Positions 1 through 8,993 are shown, numbered from the stretch's first letter. The stretch is 64,000 nucleotides of DNA from Actinomycetes bacterium (GCA_025934435.1 JAICYB010000003.1:1-64000); one strand, 5' to 3'. Numbers and translations are program-made. Notes: generated by a model not told the origin, from the letters alone.

Positions 1-2
1 CG

Positions 3-965
3 CTCTCCGCGGCGCGCCTCGTCCTCGGACGCTTCTGGCCGCTCCTCATCGGTGTCGCGGCCACGGTCCTCGGCACGGGCGGGACGGGTCTCCTCGGCGC
101 GAAGCACGACGCGCGTTCGTCGGCTCTCTTCATCTTCTCCGCGATCGCCGTCGAACTCGCAGCGTTCATCGTGGGGACGACCCACCGCGTGCGGTACGCG
201 ATCGCCTGTGGGATCGGTGTCGGCACGATCGGCCTCGCCGGTGAATGGTGGTGGAACCAGCACGCGTTCCAACCGTGGACGAAGGCCCTCCTTCCGGACG
301 CGCTCATCCTCGGATTGATCACCGCGATCGGCGCGGCCGTCATCGGCACGGCGTTCGCCGCGGCGATCCGGCGCGAGAGCATCGGCATGCGTCCCGCCGT
401 CGTAACCGTCGGCTTCCTGATGGTGCTGTTCTCGCTGGCGTGGGCGCTTCCCCGTCACGGCAGCAACGTGCGAGCGGACATCTCGCTGCACCACATCGGA
501 ACGTCGAAGGTCGTCGTCACGGCGAAGCTCGATCCCGTCGACGCCGCCGATCACGCGCGGTGGTTCCAGACGATGAGCTGGCAGGGCGGCGGCTTCGCCG
601 TCGCGAACATGAAGCAGACGCAGCCGGGCGTGTGGGTCTCCGAGAAGGCGATGCCGATCGGCGGCAAGTGGAAGACGATGCTCCGTCTGCACCGCGGCGC
701 TGAGATGAGCGCGATCCCGGTGTGGATGCCCGCCGACCAGGCGATCGGCGCGCCGGAGATCGCGGCCGTGAACAAGACCGCGCAGTTCAAGCTCGAAACG
801 CGTTACCTGCTCCGTGAGCAGCACGGCGGACCGGCGTGGTTCTCACTCGCGGTCCTGACACTGCTCGCGGTCATCGCGGTGCTGTGGATCGGTTCCTTCA
901 TCCTGGCGGCATCGAAGCTCGAGGCGGCATCCTTGCCGGATGTGGTGGTCGCTCGAGCGGCATGA
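3..965 (+). CDS. membrane protein, 5' end cut off by the window
   Basis: The frame is open from the first bases of the window to TGA at 963-965, so the true start lies upstream and about 320 residues are visible. There are several hydrophobic segments in the first 150 residues and one more near the C-terminus. Between them sits a hydrophilic stretch of about 110 residues. Its closing pattern (a Gly-rich turn, then a Trp-Val-Ser and a Gly-Gly-Lys-Trp step) recalls the YtkA/FixH-like beta domains attached to copper-resistance-type membrane proteins. That resemblance is only suggestive and I do not assign a function. The 3' end overlaps the start of the next gene by 26 bases, so the two are probably co-transcribed. 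Confidence 0.75.
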   Translation, partial: LSAARLVLGRFWPLLIGVAATVLGTGGTGLLGAKHDARSSALFIFSAIAVELAAFIVGTTHRVRYAIACGIGVGTIGLAGEWWWNQHAFQPWTKALLPDALILGLITAIGAAVIGTAFAAAIRRESIGMRPAVVTVGFLMVLFSLAWALPRHGSNVRADISLHHIGTSKVVVTAKLDPVDAADHARWFQTMSWQGGGFAVANMKQTQPGVWVSEKAMPIGGKWKTMLRLHRGAEMSAIPVWMPADQAIGAPEIAAVNKTAQFKLETRYLLREQHGGPAWFSLAVLTLLAVIAVLWIGSFILAASKLEAASLPDVVVARAA

Positions 966-1716
966 CCGGATAGCGATAGCGACGTTCACGCGTCCGCCGC
1001 GCAACTTCATGAGCGTGGCGGCGATGACGGAGCTCGTCGCTCTGCTCGAAAGCGTCGCCGAGGACGAAGCTGTTTCGGTCGTCGTCCTGACCGGGGGTGT
1101 CGACGGCTATTTCGTCGCGCACGCCGACCTCGACGACCTCACGAAGCTCGGGCGGGGCGAGGACGTCGACGGCGATCTGCGAAGCTGGGGACGCGCGCTC
1201 ACGCTGCTCGAGTCGATGCCGCAGCCGACGGTGGCCGCGATCAACGGACAAGCACATGGCGGCGGCTGTGAGATCTCGCTCGCGTGCACGCTCCGGCTGA
1301 TCGCCGAGTCCGGCCACATGGGTCAGCCGGAAGTCGTCGTCGGGATCATCCCCGGCGCCGGCGGGACGCAGCGATTGCCGCGTCTGATTGGCCCGGCGAA
1401 GGGAGCCGAGCTCGTCTTGTCCGGACGCCGTGTGGATGCCGACGAGTGCGTTGCGATCGGACTCGCGAACGCGAAGCTTCCCGACGAGGGGTTCGTCCGG
1501 CATGTGACCGAGTGGCTGCAGCCGATCGCCCGGCAGCCGCGGAGCGCGCTCTTCGCGGCGAAGAAGGCGATCGTCGAAGGACTACGCCTCGACTTCGCGG
1601 ACGGCATGCGGCTCGAAGGCCGGTTGTTCGTCGAGCTGCAAACGGGCAAGGAAGCCCTCGAGTTGCAATCGAAGGCGATCGACGCGTACGCGTCCGGTTC
1701 TTCGTCCGGCCTGTGA
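940..1716 (+). CDS. enoyl-CoA hydratase/isomerase (crotonase family)
   Basis: A 258-residue protein, the usual length for crotonases, which hydrate or isomerise acyl-CoA thioesters in fatty-acid and related breakdown. The oxyanion-hole segment INGQAHGGGCE is present. Both glutamates that act in true hydratases are visible: the one ending GGGCE and the one in GQPEVVVG, followed by the typical PGAGGTQRLPR loop. It overlaps the preceding membrane gene by 26 bases and its stop overlaps the GTG start of the acetyltransferase gene, so it looks like part of an operon running to about 3009. The substrate cannot be read from the sequence. ATG 940 is the first plausible start; the GTG at 943 is an alternative. 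Confidence 0.9.
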   Translation: MWWSLERHDRIAIATFTRPPRNFMSVAAMTELVALLESVAEDEAVSVVVLTGGVDGYFVAHADLDDLTKLGRGEDVDGDLRSWGRALTLLESMPQPTVAAINGQAHGGGCEISLACTLRLIAESGHMGQPEVVVGIIPGAGGTQRLPRLIGPAKGAELVLSGRRVDADECVAIGLANAKLPDEGFVRHVTEWLQPIARQPRSALFAAKKAIVEGLRLDFADGMRLEGRLFVELQTGKEALELQSKAIDAYASGSSSGL

Positions 1717-2204
1717 ACGTCAGGCCGTGCGAAGAAGACGATCTCGACCAGCTGAACGAGATCTACAACTTCTACGTCCGCTCCTCACCGGTCACGTTCG
1801 ACATCGAAGACATCACGATGGATTCGCGACGCGAGTGGTTCACCCACTACGCCGCCACCGGTAGACACCGGCTGCTCGTCGCGGTCGAGGACGACGTTCT
1901 GATCGGGTATGCATCCTCGAGCCCGTTCCGGCCGAAACGGGCGTACGAGACCTCGATCGAGACGAGCATCTATCTCCGCGATGGATGCAGTGGTCGAGGC
2001 GTCGGAACCGGGCTCTATGAGGCGCTCTTCGATGCCGTCGCCGGGGAGGACGTCCACCGCGCGCTCGCGGGCATCACGATGCCGAACGCGGCGTCCGTCG
2101 CGCTGCACACGAAGTTCGGGTTCCGGCAGGTTGCATACTTCACCGAGCAAGGCAGGAAGTTCGACCGTTACTGGGACGTCGCGTGGTTCGAGAAGGAGAT
2201 CTGA
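1713..2204 (+). CDS. GNAT acetyltransferase, phosphinothricin acetyltransferase (Pat/Bar)-like
   Basis: A 163-residue acetyltransferase. The N-terminus (VRPCEEDDLDQLNEIYN type), the segment around ETSIYLRDGCSGRGVGTGLY that binds acetyl-CoA through the R/Q-x-x-G-x-G/A loop, and the closing GFRQVAYF motif are typical of the Pat/Bar branch. These enzymes acetylate small amino-acid-like compounds such as phosphinothricin or methionine derivatives. The chosen start, GTG 1713, overlaps the TGA of the hydratase gene (GTGA), which indicates translational coupling. A longer upstream frame exists but its translation is arginine-rich shadow sequence. The real substrate is unknown; many chromosomal members act on methionine sulfone or related metabolites. 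Confidence 0.85.
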   Translation: MNVRPCEEDDLDQLNEIYNFYVRSSPVTFDIEDITMDSRREWFTHYAATGRHRLLVAVEDDVLIGYASSSPFRPKRAYETSIETSIYLRDGCSGRGVGTGLYEALFDAVAGEDVHRALAGITMPNAASVALHTKFGFRQVAYFTEQGRKFDRYWDVAWFEKEI

Positions 2205-2205
2205 C

Positions 2206-3009
2206 ATGGCGCGGGTATTGATCACGGGTTGCTCGACGGGCATCGGCCGCGCGGCGGCGGTGGAACTGCACAAGCGCGGATTCGAAGTGGTCGCGACGGC
2301 GCGGCGTCCGGAGACGCTCGACGATCTCGACGTCGCGCAGAAGCTGCGCCTCGACGTCGACGACGCCACCTCGGTGGACGAAGCCCTCGCGGCCGCCGGC
2401 GCGATCGACGCTCTCGTGAACAACGCCGGCTTCGGCATCCACACCCCCGTCGAGAAGGCGCCGATCGACGAAGCGAAGCGCATGTTCGAGACGAACGTCT
2501 GGGGCGCCGTCCGGATGATGCAGGCCGTGCTTCCGCAGATGCGCGAGCGGGGGAGCGGAGTGATCGTGAACGTCACGTCGCTCGCGGGTCTCGTCTCCGA
2601 GCCGCTCGGTGGGTTCTACGCGGCATCGAAGCACGCCCTCGAAGCGATCAGTGAAGCGCTGCACTACGAGATCGCGCATTTCGGTGTTCGCGTGGCGATG
2701 GTCGAGCCGGGCGGCTTCTCGACGGCGTTCGACACGAACCGCAAGGAGTTCGCGCTGGACGAAGCTCCCTACGACGAGCTCAACCGTCAATGGAACGAAG
2801 CGCGCAACCGTCTCTTCGGCGGCACGAACGAGGAGCAGCCGGGAGCCGAGATCGTCGCGCAAACCATCGCGGACGCCGTCGAAGGAACGGAGACGAAGCT
2901 CCGTTGGCTCGTCGGTGACGATGCGAACCTCGTGATGAGCGTCCGTACGCAGATGAACGACGAGGACTTCGAAAAGACGATGCGGGACACGCTGAAGCTG
3001 ACCTGGTGA
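2206..3009 (+). CDS. short-chain dehydrogenase/reductase
   Basis: A 267-residue classical SDR. The nucleotide-binding motif TGCSTGIG is at residues 7-14, NNAG at 72-75, and the catalytic triad is visible as Ser125 (NVTS), Tyr138 and Lys142 (YAASK). It is an NAD(P)-dependent oxidoreductase of unknown substrate, of the 17-beta-hydroxysteroid-dehydrogenase-like group that lacks the usual C-terminal glycine-rich ending. ATG 2206 has an AAGGAG ribosome-binding site at about 2193 and lies one base after the preceding stop, so it closes the three-gene run that starts with the enoyl-CoA hydratase. Confidence 0.9.
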   Translation: MARVLITGCSTGIGRAAAVELHKRGFEVVATARRPETLDDLDVAQKLRLDVDDATSVDEALAAAGAIDALVNNAGFGIHTPVEKAPIDEAKRMFETNVWGAVRMMQAVLPQMRERGSGVIVNVTSLAGLVSEPLGGFYAASKHALEAISEALHYEIAHFGVRVAMVEPGGFSTAFDTNRKEFALDEAPYDELNRQWNEARNRLFGGTNEEQPGAEIVAQTIADAVEGTETKLRWLVGDDANLVMSVRTQMNDEDFEKTMRDTLKLTW

Positions 3010-3013
3010 TGGG

Positions 3014-3976
3014 CTACGGGATCAGTAGGACGCGACCGAACGCGCGTCGGCTCTCGATGTAGGCGTGCGCGGCCGCCGCTTCCGAGAGCGGGAACGTCCG
3101 GTCGACGACCGTCTTGAGCTTGCCGGCGGCGACGTCGTCGATCAGCTGCCGGACAAGCTCTCGTCCATTACCGAGCAATAGTTCCGCGCCGAAGAACACG
3201 CCGGTGACGGTGAGGTTCCGCGCCGAGAGGAGCGACGTGTCGACCGGCTGCTTGCCCTGGTCCATGTCGCCGACGGTGACGAGCCGGCCCTTGTACGCGA
3301 GCGCGTCGATGGACGCGAGCAGCGTGCTGCCGACGGAGTCGACGACGAGATCGACGCCTTGTCCGCCGGTGAGCTTGCGTGCCTCGTCCACGAAGTTCGA
3401 CGTCTTGTAGTTGATCCCGTGGTCGAGACCGAGCTCGTGCTGCAACCGCGAGAGCTTGTCGTCGGACGAAGCCGTCGCAAGCACCGTCGCGCCCGCGCGC
3501 TTCGCGAGCTGGATCGCCGCGATCCCCACGCCGCCGGCGCCGCCCTGGATCAGCACGCTCTCGCCATCGCGCAAACGCCCGAACTCGAAGAGGCACACAT
3601 CTGCCGTTCCGAACGGGATCGGGATCGTCGCAGCCTGCTGGAGATCGAGACCGTCGGGGATCACCCACGTCGCTTGCGCGTCGTATGCCGCGCGCGATGC
3701 GTGCGAGCCGAAGGGCGCAACGGCGACGACGCGCTGGCCGACGTTGCGGTCGGTCACGTTCGATCCGACCTCACTGATCGTGCCCGCGCACTGGTAGCCG
3801 ACGACGTGCGGCGAGCCGACGAGTGCGCCGCCCTTGCGGTTGAGGACGTCGCCGCCCTCGATCGACACCGCTTCGACGTCGATCACCACACCGCCGGGCG
3901 CGCACACCGGTTCGGGGACGTCCTCATACCGGAAGACGTCCGGCGCACCTGTTTCGTAGTAGACGGCGGCCTTCAC
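3014..3976 (-). CDS. zinc-independent quinone oxidoreductase (MDR superfamily)
   Basis: A 320-residue medium-chain dehydrogenase of the NADPH:quinone-reductase branch. It has the N-terminal GroES-like half and the nucleotide-binding motif GGAGGVGIAAIQLAKRAGA in the second half, and ends with the usual SRRAFGRVLLIP. The cysteine and histidine ligands of zinc alcohol dehydrogenases are not evident. It probably reduces quinones or enones with NADPH in the cytoplasm. It is convergent with the SDR gene, four bases apart. The start is a GTG at 3976 with TAGACT ending nine bases upstream and no Shine-Dalgarno sequence, so the mRNA may be leaderless. Confidence 0.88.
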   Translation of the reverse strand: MKAAVYYETGAPDVFRYEDVPEPVCAPGGVVIDVEAVSIEGGDVLNRKGGALVGSPHVVGYQCAGTISEVGSNVTDRNVGQRVVAVAPFGSHASRAAYDAQATWVIPDGLDLQQAATIPIPFGTADVCLFEFGRLRDGESVLIQGGAGGVGIAAIQLAKRAGATVLATASSDDKLSRLQHELGLDHGINYKTSNFVDEARKLTGGQGVDLVVDSVGSTLLASIDALAYKGRLVTVGDMDQGKQPVDTSLLSARNLTVTGVFFGAELLLGNGRELVRQLIDDVAAGKLKTVVDRTFPLSEAAAAHAYIESRRAFGRVLLIP

Positions 3977-3985
3977 TGTGATGAG

Positions 3986-3991
3986 AGTCTA
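3986..3991 (-). promoter_or_regulatory. -10 element (TAGACT) of a leaderless transcript
   Basis: TAGACT read on the minus strand ends nine bases before the GTG start of the quinone oxidoreductase. No Shine-Dalgarno sequence lies between them. Confidence 0.5.
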
Positions 3992-4049
3992 GACAGCCCC
4001 CGTCCGGCTAATGTTGGATACCTAAGCCCACGACAAGGAGGCTTCCCCC

Positions 4050-5129
4050 GTGAGACGTTCGTCTGCGAGACAGGCCGCAGCCGCCGGTCTCGATTTCGTT
4101 GCCGTCGTCGTGGCGATCGCGGTCATCGAGCGCTGGAAGCACCTCGACACGCCGGGAGACATCGCCGTCCACGCCTCGCAGAACATCTTCGCGACGGTCG
4201 CACTGCTGTACGGCGTCGCGGCCGTGTTCCTCTTCTTCTTCGTCTCGACGCTCGCCGCGCGCATGCGTCAGCTCGAGGGCGGTTCCGGACGTCTCGCCGC
4301 CGCGGTCAACGGCTCGGGCAGCTTGATCGCGGGGATCCTCGCGATCGGCGCCGGGATCATGTGGGCATCGCACCAGCTCCAATCGCCGGAGAGCGCCGCG
4401 ATGGCGACGAGCTTGCTGGACGGACCGACGTTGTTCTTCCCGGCCGCCGTGCTCGTGGGCGCGTCCGGCATCGTCGGTTTCCGCGCTCGCGGTCTTCCGA
4501 TATTCAGCCGTATCGCGAGCCGCGCGAGCATCCCGCTCGCGCTCGGATTCGTCGCCGCGTCCGGGCTGATCCTGTTCAAGGATTACGCGTGGATCAACGA
4601 CACGGGGAACATCGCCCTTGCCGCATGGGTGCTCGTCTTGTCGATCATCGGTATCGCGCGTTGGGGCGACCTGGACGGACCACCCGTCGTCGTGGCGGCG
4701 CCCGTCGCGGAGGAGGTTCCGGAGATCGTCCGGCCCGCTCCGCCGGAACCACCGCGTGCACGGCGCCGTCCGCCGCGGAAGTTCGCTCCCCGCCGCACCG
4801 ACCTCGCCAAGGAGTACGAGCAGCGGCCGCACGAAGAGGCGGACGAACCCGACGCCGGCGCCGACGCAGACGACGAGGAAGAGGAGTTCGGCTACGGCGG
4901 TCCGCCCCGCATGACCGAACCGGTGGACGTGACGCCGGCCCGTCGCCGTCCGCGCCGTGCGAAACCGCAACCGCGGAAGGCGACCTCGGGACGAAAGGCT
5001 GCGCCGCGCGCGAGTGCTCCGTCCGAAGAAGCGCCCTCGAAGCCGGCACCGCGTCGCAAGCCGAGGCCGCGTCGCAAGCCGAGGCCGTCGGACAGGACGG
5101 AGCTCATCCGGCCCGACGAGGAGAGCTGA
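4050..5129 (+). CDS. membrane protein with long charged C-terminal tail
   Basis: A 359-residue protein of no family I recognise. The first ~210 residues hold about six hydrophobic segments. The remaining ~145 residues are disordered, rich in Pro, Arg, Glu and Lys, with acidic runs around residues 265-285 and Arg-Lys-Pro repeats at the end, and are probably cytoplasmic. The tail could bind nucleic acid or membrane surfaces, but that is a guess from its charge. The GTG start at 4050 follows a strong AAGGAGG at 4035-4041. It is divergent from the quinone reductase. Confidence 0.8.
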   Translation: MRRSSARQAAAAGLDFVAVVVAIAVIERWKHLDTPGDIAVHASQNIFATVALLYGVAAVFLFFFVSTLAARMRQLEGGSGRLAAAVNGSGSLIAGILAIGAGIMWASHQLQSPESAAMATSLLDGPTLFFPAAVLVGASGIVGFRARGLPIFSRIASRASIPLALGFVAASGLILFKDYAWINDTGNIALAAWVLVLSIIGIARWGDLDGPPVVVAAPVAEEVPEIVRPAPPEPPRARRRPPRKFAPRRTDLAKEYEQRPHEEADEPDAGADADDEEEEFGYGGPPRMTEPVDVTPARRRPRRAKPQPRKATSGRKAAPRASAPSEEAPSKPAPRRKPRPRRKPRPSDRTELIRPDEES

Positions 5130-5272
5130 GTCCCTTCAGCGCTTCGCGCCGCGAGACCCCGGGGGACCGGTTCCGCGTCTAGAGCGGTACACGGTGGGCG
5201 CGTCGGCGTCGCACGCCATGCCGGAAACGAAGTCGCCCGATAGGCTGGCCTGCACGCCGAAGGAGGGGCCTC

Positions 5273-5755
5273 ATGGATATGTACGGGGAGACGTCCTGCA
5301 CGATCGCCGCGACACCGGACCGCGTCTACGCGCTCGTGAGTGATATCACGCGGATGGGTGAGTGGAGTCCCGAGTGTGTCAGGTGCGAATGGATGGACGG
5401 TCACGACTCCGCGGTGGTCGGCGCCCAGTTCCACGGACACAACAACAACAAGGGTTTCGAATGGACGACGCCGAATACGGTCGTCACCGCGGATGCCGGC
5501 CGCGAGTTCGCTTGGGTCGTCGGGACGCTCGACTTCGAGGTGTGCCGGTGGCGGTACGTCCTCGAAGGCGAGGGCGACAAGACGAAGATCACGGAGTCGT
5601 TCAGGCTCGGCGATCAGGAGGTGGGGTTCGCGCAGCAAGTTGCCGACGCTACTGAGGAAGAGCGTGAAGCGATGGTCGAAGCGCGCCGCGCGCAGTTGAT
5701 CGACGGCATGCGTCACACGCTCGAGAAGCTGAAGGCGGCGGCGGAAGGGGAGTAG
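5273..5755 (+). CDS. SRPBCC family protein (polyketide cyclase/START-like)
   Basis: A 160-residue protein that opens with the typical helix-grip sequence of SRPBCC proteins: a short strand, then TPDRVYALVSDITRMGEWSPE. These proteins bind a hydrophobic ligand in a deep cavity; the ligand here is unknown. ATG 5273 follows GAAGGAGGGG. The stop is four bases before the TTG start of the YqgE gene, and PlsC follows, so the three genes form an operon (5273-7056). Confidence 0.85.
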   Translation: MDMYGETSCTIAATPDRVYALVSDITRMGEWSPECVRCEWMDGHDSAVVGAQFHGHNNNKGFEWTTPNTVVTADAGREFAWVVGTLDFEVCRWRYVLEGEGDKTKITESFRLGDQEVGFAQQVADATEEEREAMVEARRAQLIDGMRHTLEKLKAAAEGE

Positions 5756-5759
5756 TCGG

Positions 5760-6311
5760 TTGGACACGCTGAAGGGACGATTGCTCGTCGCGACGCCTGC
5801 ACTCGTCGATCCCAACTTCTTCCGCGCGGTCGTGCTCCTCGTCGAACACACCGACCAAGGTGCGGCAGGACTCGTCCTCAATCGTCCGAGTGAGACGGAG
5901 CTCGGTGCGACGCCGCTCGAGGAGTGGGAGCCGGTCGCAGCCGATCCGCCCGTAGTGTTCGTCGGGGGCCCGGTCGAACCGACGGCCGCGTTGTGTCTCG
6001 CGCGCATGTCCGACGAACCACCTACCGGCTTCCAACATGTCGTCGGCGGGCTCGGCGTACTCGATCTCGAGAGCACACCCGACGAATTGCGGACGAACCT
6101 CGATCGCGTGCGCGTCTTCGCGGGTTATGCCGGGTGGGGCGAAGGCCAGCTCGAAACGGAGATCGACGACGGATCGTGGTACGTCCTCGAAGCCGATCCG
6201 GAAGACGCGTTGTCGTCGCAACCGATCGGGCTGTGGCGGTTCGTCCTGAAACGGCAAGGCGGTCAGCTCGCCCTCGTTTCGAACTTCCCGGCCGACCCCA
6301 CGATGAACTGA
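5760..6311 (+). CDS. YqgE/AlgH family protein (UPF0301)
   Basis: A 183-residue member of the UPF0301 family. The N-terminus KGRLLVATPALVDPNFFRAV followed by hydrophobic strands, GAAGLVLNRPSE and the later GYAGWGEGQLE motif are hallmarks. The biochemical role is unsettled; a regulatory link to alginate was proposed in Pseudomonas but does not transfer here. The start is TTG 5760, supported by GGAAGGGGAG just upstream and by the family N-terminus. It sits between the SRPBCC and PlsC genes with 4-base spacing on each side. Confidence 0.9.
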   Translation: MDTLKGRLLVATPALVDPNFFRAVVLLVEHTDQGAAGLVLNRPSETELGATPLEEWEPVAADPPVVFVGGPVEPTAALCLARMSDEPPTGFQHVVGGLGVLDLESTPDELRTNLDRVRVFAGYAGWGEGQLETEIDDGSWYVLEADPEDALSSQPIGLWRFVLKRQGGQLALVSNFPADPTMN

Positions 6312-6315
6312 CCTG

Positions 6316-7056
6316 ATGCCGTCGTCGACCGACCTTCCCGTCCAAGCGCTCCGCATGTACGGGCGCCTGCTCTACCGCGGCGCCCAGATGACGCTCGGAC
6401 CTGTGCTGCGCGGCGTGTACAACGTTCGGGTTCGGGGTGCGGGCAACGTCCCGCGCTACGGTCCCGCGATCATCGCACCGAACCATCTGTCGTTCATCGA
6501 TCCATTCTTCGTCGCACTCACGATGCCGCGGCGGATCGTGTTCATCGGGAAGGCCGAGTACTGGGATTCGTGGACGACGCGCTGGTTCGTCGAGATGGCC
6601 GGCGGCATCCCGGTGCGCCGCGAAGACTCGAAACGGGCCGCGAACTCACTCGAGGAGGGCGTGAGAGTTCTGCAAGAGTCCGGCGACCTGCTCGGCATCT
6701 TTCCGGAGGGAACGCGTTCGCCCGACGGACGTCTCTACAAAGGCAAGACCGGCGCCGCTCGCATGGCGCTGGCCGTCGGTTGTCCGGTGATCCCGACGTC
6801 GCTCGTCGGGACGAGGCACGTGCTTCCGAAGGACGCGAAGATCCCGGGGCTCGGCCCCCGCGTGTCGGTGACGTTCGGGAAGCCGATGAGGGTTCCCGAG
6901 GAGGGCAAGACCGATCCGCACGTCTTGCGCGTCTTCACCGACGACTTGATGCGCCGCATCGCATCGATGTCCGGGCAGGAGTACCGGAACCGCTACGCGT
7001 ACACGAAGCGCACGCCGAACGCGCCGACGCCCGCGCCGTTCAGCTTCAGTCCCTAA
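6316..7056 (+). CDS. plsC: 1-acyl-sn-glycerol-3-phosphate acyltransferase
   Basis: A 246-residue membrane-associated acyltransferase that adds the second acyl chain in phosphatidic acid synthesis. The catalytic HX4D motif is His57-Asp62 (NHLSFID) and the glycerol-phosphate-binding motif FPEGTR is at residues 129-134. The family length fits. Actinobacteria usually have several paralogues, so the exact acceptor is not certain. It is the last gene of a co-directional trio and its 3' end overlaps the convergent glutathione peroxidase gene by four bases. Confidence 0.9.
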   Translation: MPSSTDLPVQALRMYGRLLYRGAQMTLGPVLRGVYNVRVRGAGNVPRYGPAIIAPNHLSFIDPFFVALTMPRRIVFIGKAEYWDSWTTRWFVEMAGGIPVRREDSKRAANSLEEGVRVLQESGDLLGIFPEGTRSPDGRLYKGKTGAARMALAVGCPVIPTSLVGTRHVLPKDAKIPGLGPRVSVTFGKPMRVPEEGKTDPHVLRVFTDDLMRRIASMSGQEYRNRYAYTKRTPNAPTPAPFSFSP

Positions 7057-7541
7057 GCGGGCAGGTTGGACTCGATCGCCGTCGTGACCTCGTCGGCTTC
7101 GGGGTCGATCATCGGGTTGAAGCGGGCGACGACGGACCCGTCCGGCGCGATGACGAACTTCTCGAAGTTCCAGCGGATGTCGCCGGCGTGGCCCTCGGCG
7201 TCCGCATTCTCCGTGAGCTCCTGGTACAGGGGATGGCGACCTTCGCCGTTCACCTCGATCTTGTCGAAGAGCGGGAAGTTCACGTTGAAGTTGAGCGAGC
7301 AGAACTCGACGATCTCTTCGTTCGTTCCGGGCTCTTGGCCGCCGAACTGGTTGCACGGGAAGCCGAGGACCGTGAAGCCGCGGTCCGAGTACTTCTCCTG
7401 CACCCGCTGCAGCGCGGCGTATTGCGGCGTGAGTCCGCACTTCGAGGCCACGTTCACGACGAGCAGCGTCTTGCCGGCGAACTCGCCGAGCGTCGTGTCC
7501 TCACCCTTGATGTTCTTTACAGCGACGTCATGAACGGACAT
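7053..7541 (-). CDS. glutathione peroxidase-type thiol peroxidase
   Basis: A 162-residue peroxidase. The peroxidatic cysteine is Cys35 in VNVASKCGLTPQY, the conserved Gln/Trp partners are in GFPCNQFGGQEPG and IRWNFEKF, and the length matches bacterial cysteine GPx enzymes. The second cysteine in FPCNQ is common in the family. In organisms without glutathione these enzymes usually work with thioredoxin, which is likely here. It reduces hydrogen peroxide or lipid hydroperoxides. Confidence 0.92.
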   Translation of the reverse strand: MSVHDVAVKNIKGEDTTLGEFAGKTLLVVNVASKCGLTPQYAALQRVQEKYSDRGFTVLGFPCNQFGGQEPGTNEEIVEFCSLNFNVNFPLFDKIEVNGEGRHPLYQELTENADAEGHAGDIRWNFEKFVIAPDGSVVARFNPMIDPEADEVTTAIESNLPA

Positions 7542-7581
7542 GCGGACCTCCCCGGAGTGAAAAAGGGCAACGGCGAAGAGT

Positions 7582-8961
7582 TTACGACGACTCTTCGGCG
7601 GCGCGCTGCTCCTCGAGGGCCTGCTGCTCCTGGTACGCGCGCTGCACCGCCATCAGAACCTTGCCGACGTCTTCGTCGAGGTGCTTGCGCGCGCGGTACA
7701 TCACGAGCGCGCCGAGGAAGATCGGGGGCATGCAGACGAGGAACGCCATGCGTAGGTTCGTCAGGTCGGAGAGATAGCCGAGGAGCGGCGGCGCGAGCGC
7801 GGCGCCGGAGAGCGTCGACACGAGTGAGAACGCCGCGAACCCCGCGCCGCGGAGGTTCGCCGGAAGCGCGTCTCCCGTACCGGCACGGATGCCCGGAACG
7901 GCCGCCACGAGCACGAAGATCGCGATGGTCTGGATCACGAGGACGGCGACCGTCGGCAGATGCGCAAGTGAGATCGAGAAGAGAACCGTCCCGATCATGA
8001 CGCAGTACGCCGGTAATGCGATGCGCGCGCCGCTGATCTGGTTCTGGTATCGATCCGCGATCCGTCCGCCGAACCACGTTCCGCCGATGCCCGCGACGAC
8101 GACCATCCCGCCGACGGCCGACGTCGACGACGCGATGCTCATGTGCGCGAAGCGCTGCAGATAGACCGGCAACCAGTAGCCGACGCCGGAGACGGAGAAC
8201 AGCAGTACGCCGACGCCGACGAGGACGTAGCGCAACGTCGGGATCTGCATGACCGTCTTCAGGTCGTCGCGCAGTCCGCGGACGAGATCGCCGATGAACG
8301 TACCGACACCGTGCTCGAAGAGCGGTTGGTGCTCGTGGGCATCGTCCGTCTCGGGTTCGAGCCCGATCGACAGGCGATCGCCGTGGCCGCGCTTCGGTTC
8401 GACGAGGCGCATCACGAGCAGGGCGGTGATGACTCCGGGGCCACCGATGAGCACGAAGGCCCAGCGCCACCCGAGGAGTTGGCCGATGCCGCCACCGAGC
8501 GCGATGCCGACTCCGAAGCCCACGAACAGCAGCTGTTGCTGGATCGAGAACGCCTTGCCGCGCTGCTGGATGGGGTAGTAATCGGTGAGCAGGCTGTTCG
8601 CCGACGGCTCGGTGATGCCCAGGCCGAAGCCGAGCAGTCCGCGGACGCCGAGGAGTTCGACGAAGTTCATGCACGCGCCGGTGAGCGCGGTGATCCCACT
8701 CCACAGCACGATCGTGACGCCGATGATCTTCGTCCGGTTCACGCGATCGGCGACGTAGCCCGCGGGGATCGTCGTCAACGCGTTGACGAGGACGAACGCC
8801 GATGCGAGGAAGCCGACGGCGGCGTCACTCAGATGGAAGTCGTGCTTCAGGAACGGTTGGACGCCCCGCAAGATGCTCTGGTCGGTCGAGTCGACGAAGA
8901 GCACGAGCCCGAGGACCCACATCGGCCAGGTGCTTGCCCGCTTCCCCTCGGCCTGCTGCAT
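7582..8961 (-). CDS. MFS transporter, spinster-like
   Basis: A 459-residue protein with about twelve membrane segments. The MFS loop signature after helix 2 is visible as AGYVADRVNRTKIIG, and the N-terminal DSTDQSILRGVQPFLKHDF matches the spinster/sphingolipid-transporter-like branch. The C-terminus has a soluble Gln/Glu-rich tail. ATG 8961 is preferred over a longer frame whose extra 44 residues look like shadow sequence. TATCGT ends six bases upstream, which suits a leaderless start. It is divergent from the membrane gene at 9002. The substrate is unknown. Confidence 0.85.
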   Translation of the reverse strand: MQQAEGKRASTWPMWVLGLVLFVDSTDQSILRGVQPFLKHDFHLSDAAVGFLASAFVLVNALTTIPAGYVADRVNRTKIIGVTIVLWSGITALTGACMNFVELLGVRGLLGFGLGITEPSANSLLTDYYPIQQRGKAFSIQQQLLFVGFGVGIALGGGIGQLLGWRWAFVLIGGPGVITALLVMRLVEPKRGHGDRLSIGLEPETDDAHEHQPLFEHGVGTFIGDLVRGLRDDLKTVMQIPTLRYVLVGVGVLLFSVSGVGYWLPVYLQRFAHMSIASSTSAVGGMVVVAGIGGTWFGGRIADRYQNQISGARIALPAYCVMIGTVLFSISLAHLPTVAVLVIQTIAIFVLVAAVPGIRAGTGDALPANLRGAGFAAFSLVSTLSGAALAPPLLGYLSDLTNLRMAFLVCMPPIFLGALVMYRARKHLDEDVGKVLMAVQRAYQEQQALEEQRAAEESS

Positions 8962-8967
8962 CGCAAG

Positions 8968-8973
8968 ACGATA
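8968..8973 (-). promoter_or_regulatory. -10 element (TATCGT) of the MFS gene
   Basis: TATCGT on the minus strand ends six bases before ATG 8961. Together with TACAGT at 8988 on the other strand it forms a compact divergent promoter pair within 40 bases. Confidence 0.45.
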
Positions 8974-8987
8974 ACGAAAGCGTCGTG

Positions 8988-8993
8988 TACAGT
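8988..8993 (+). promoter_or_regulatory. -10 element (TACAGT) of the 9002 gene
   Basis: TACAGT ends eight bases before the GTG start at 9002, with no Shine-Dalgarno sequence between. Confidence 0.45.

Noticed and set aside
3359-5182. Long open frame of about 600 codons on the plus strand
   Set aside because: It runs antisense to the quinone reductase and out of frame with the membrane gene, and its translation is Arg/Ala-rich without domains. It is a by-product of high GC content.
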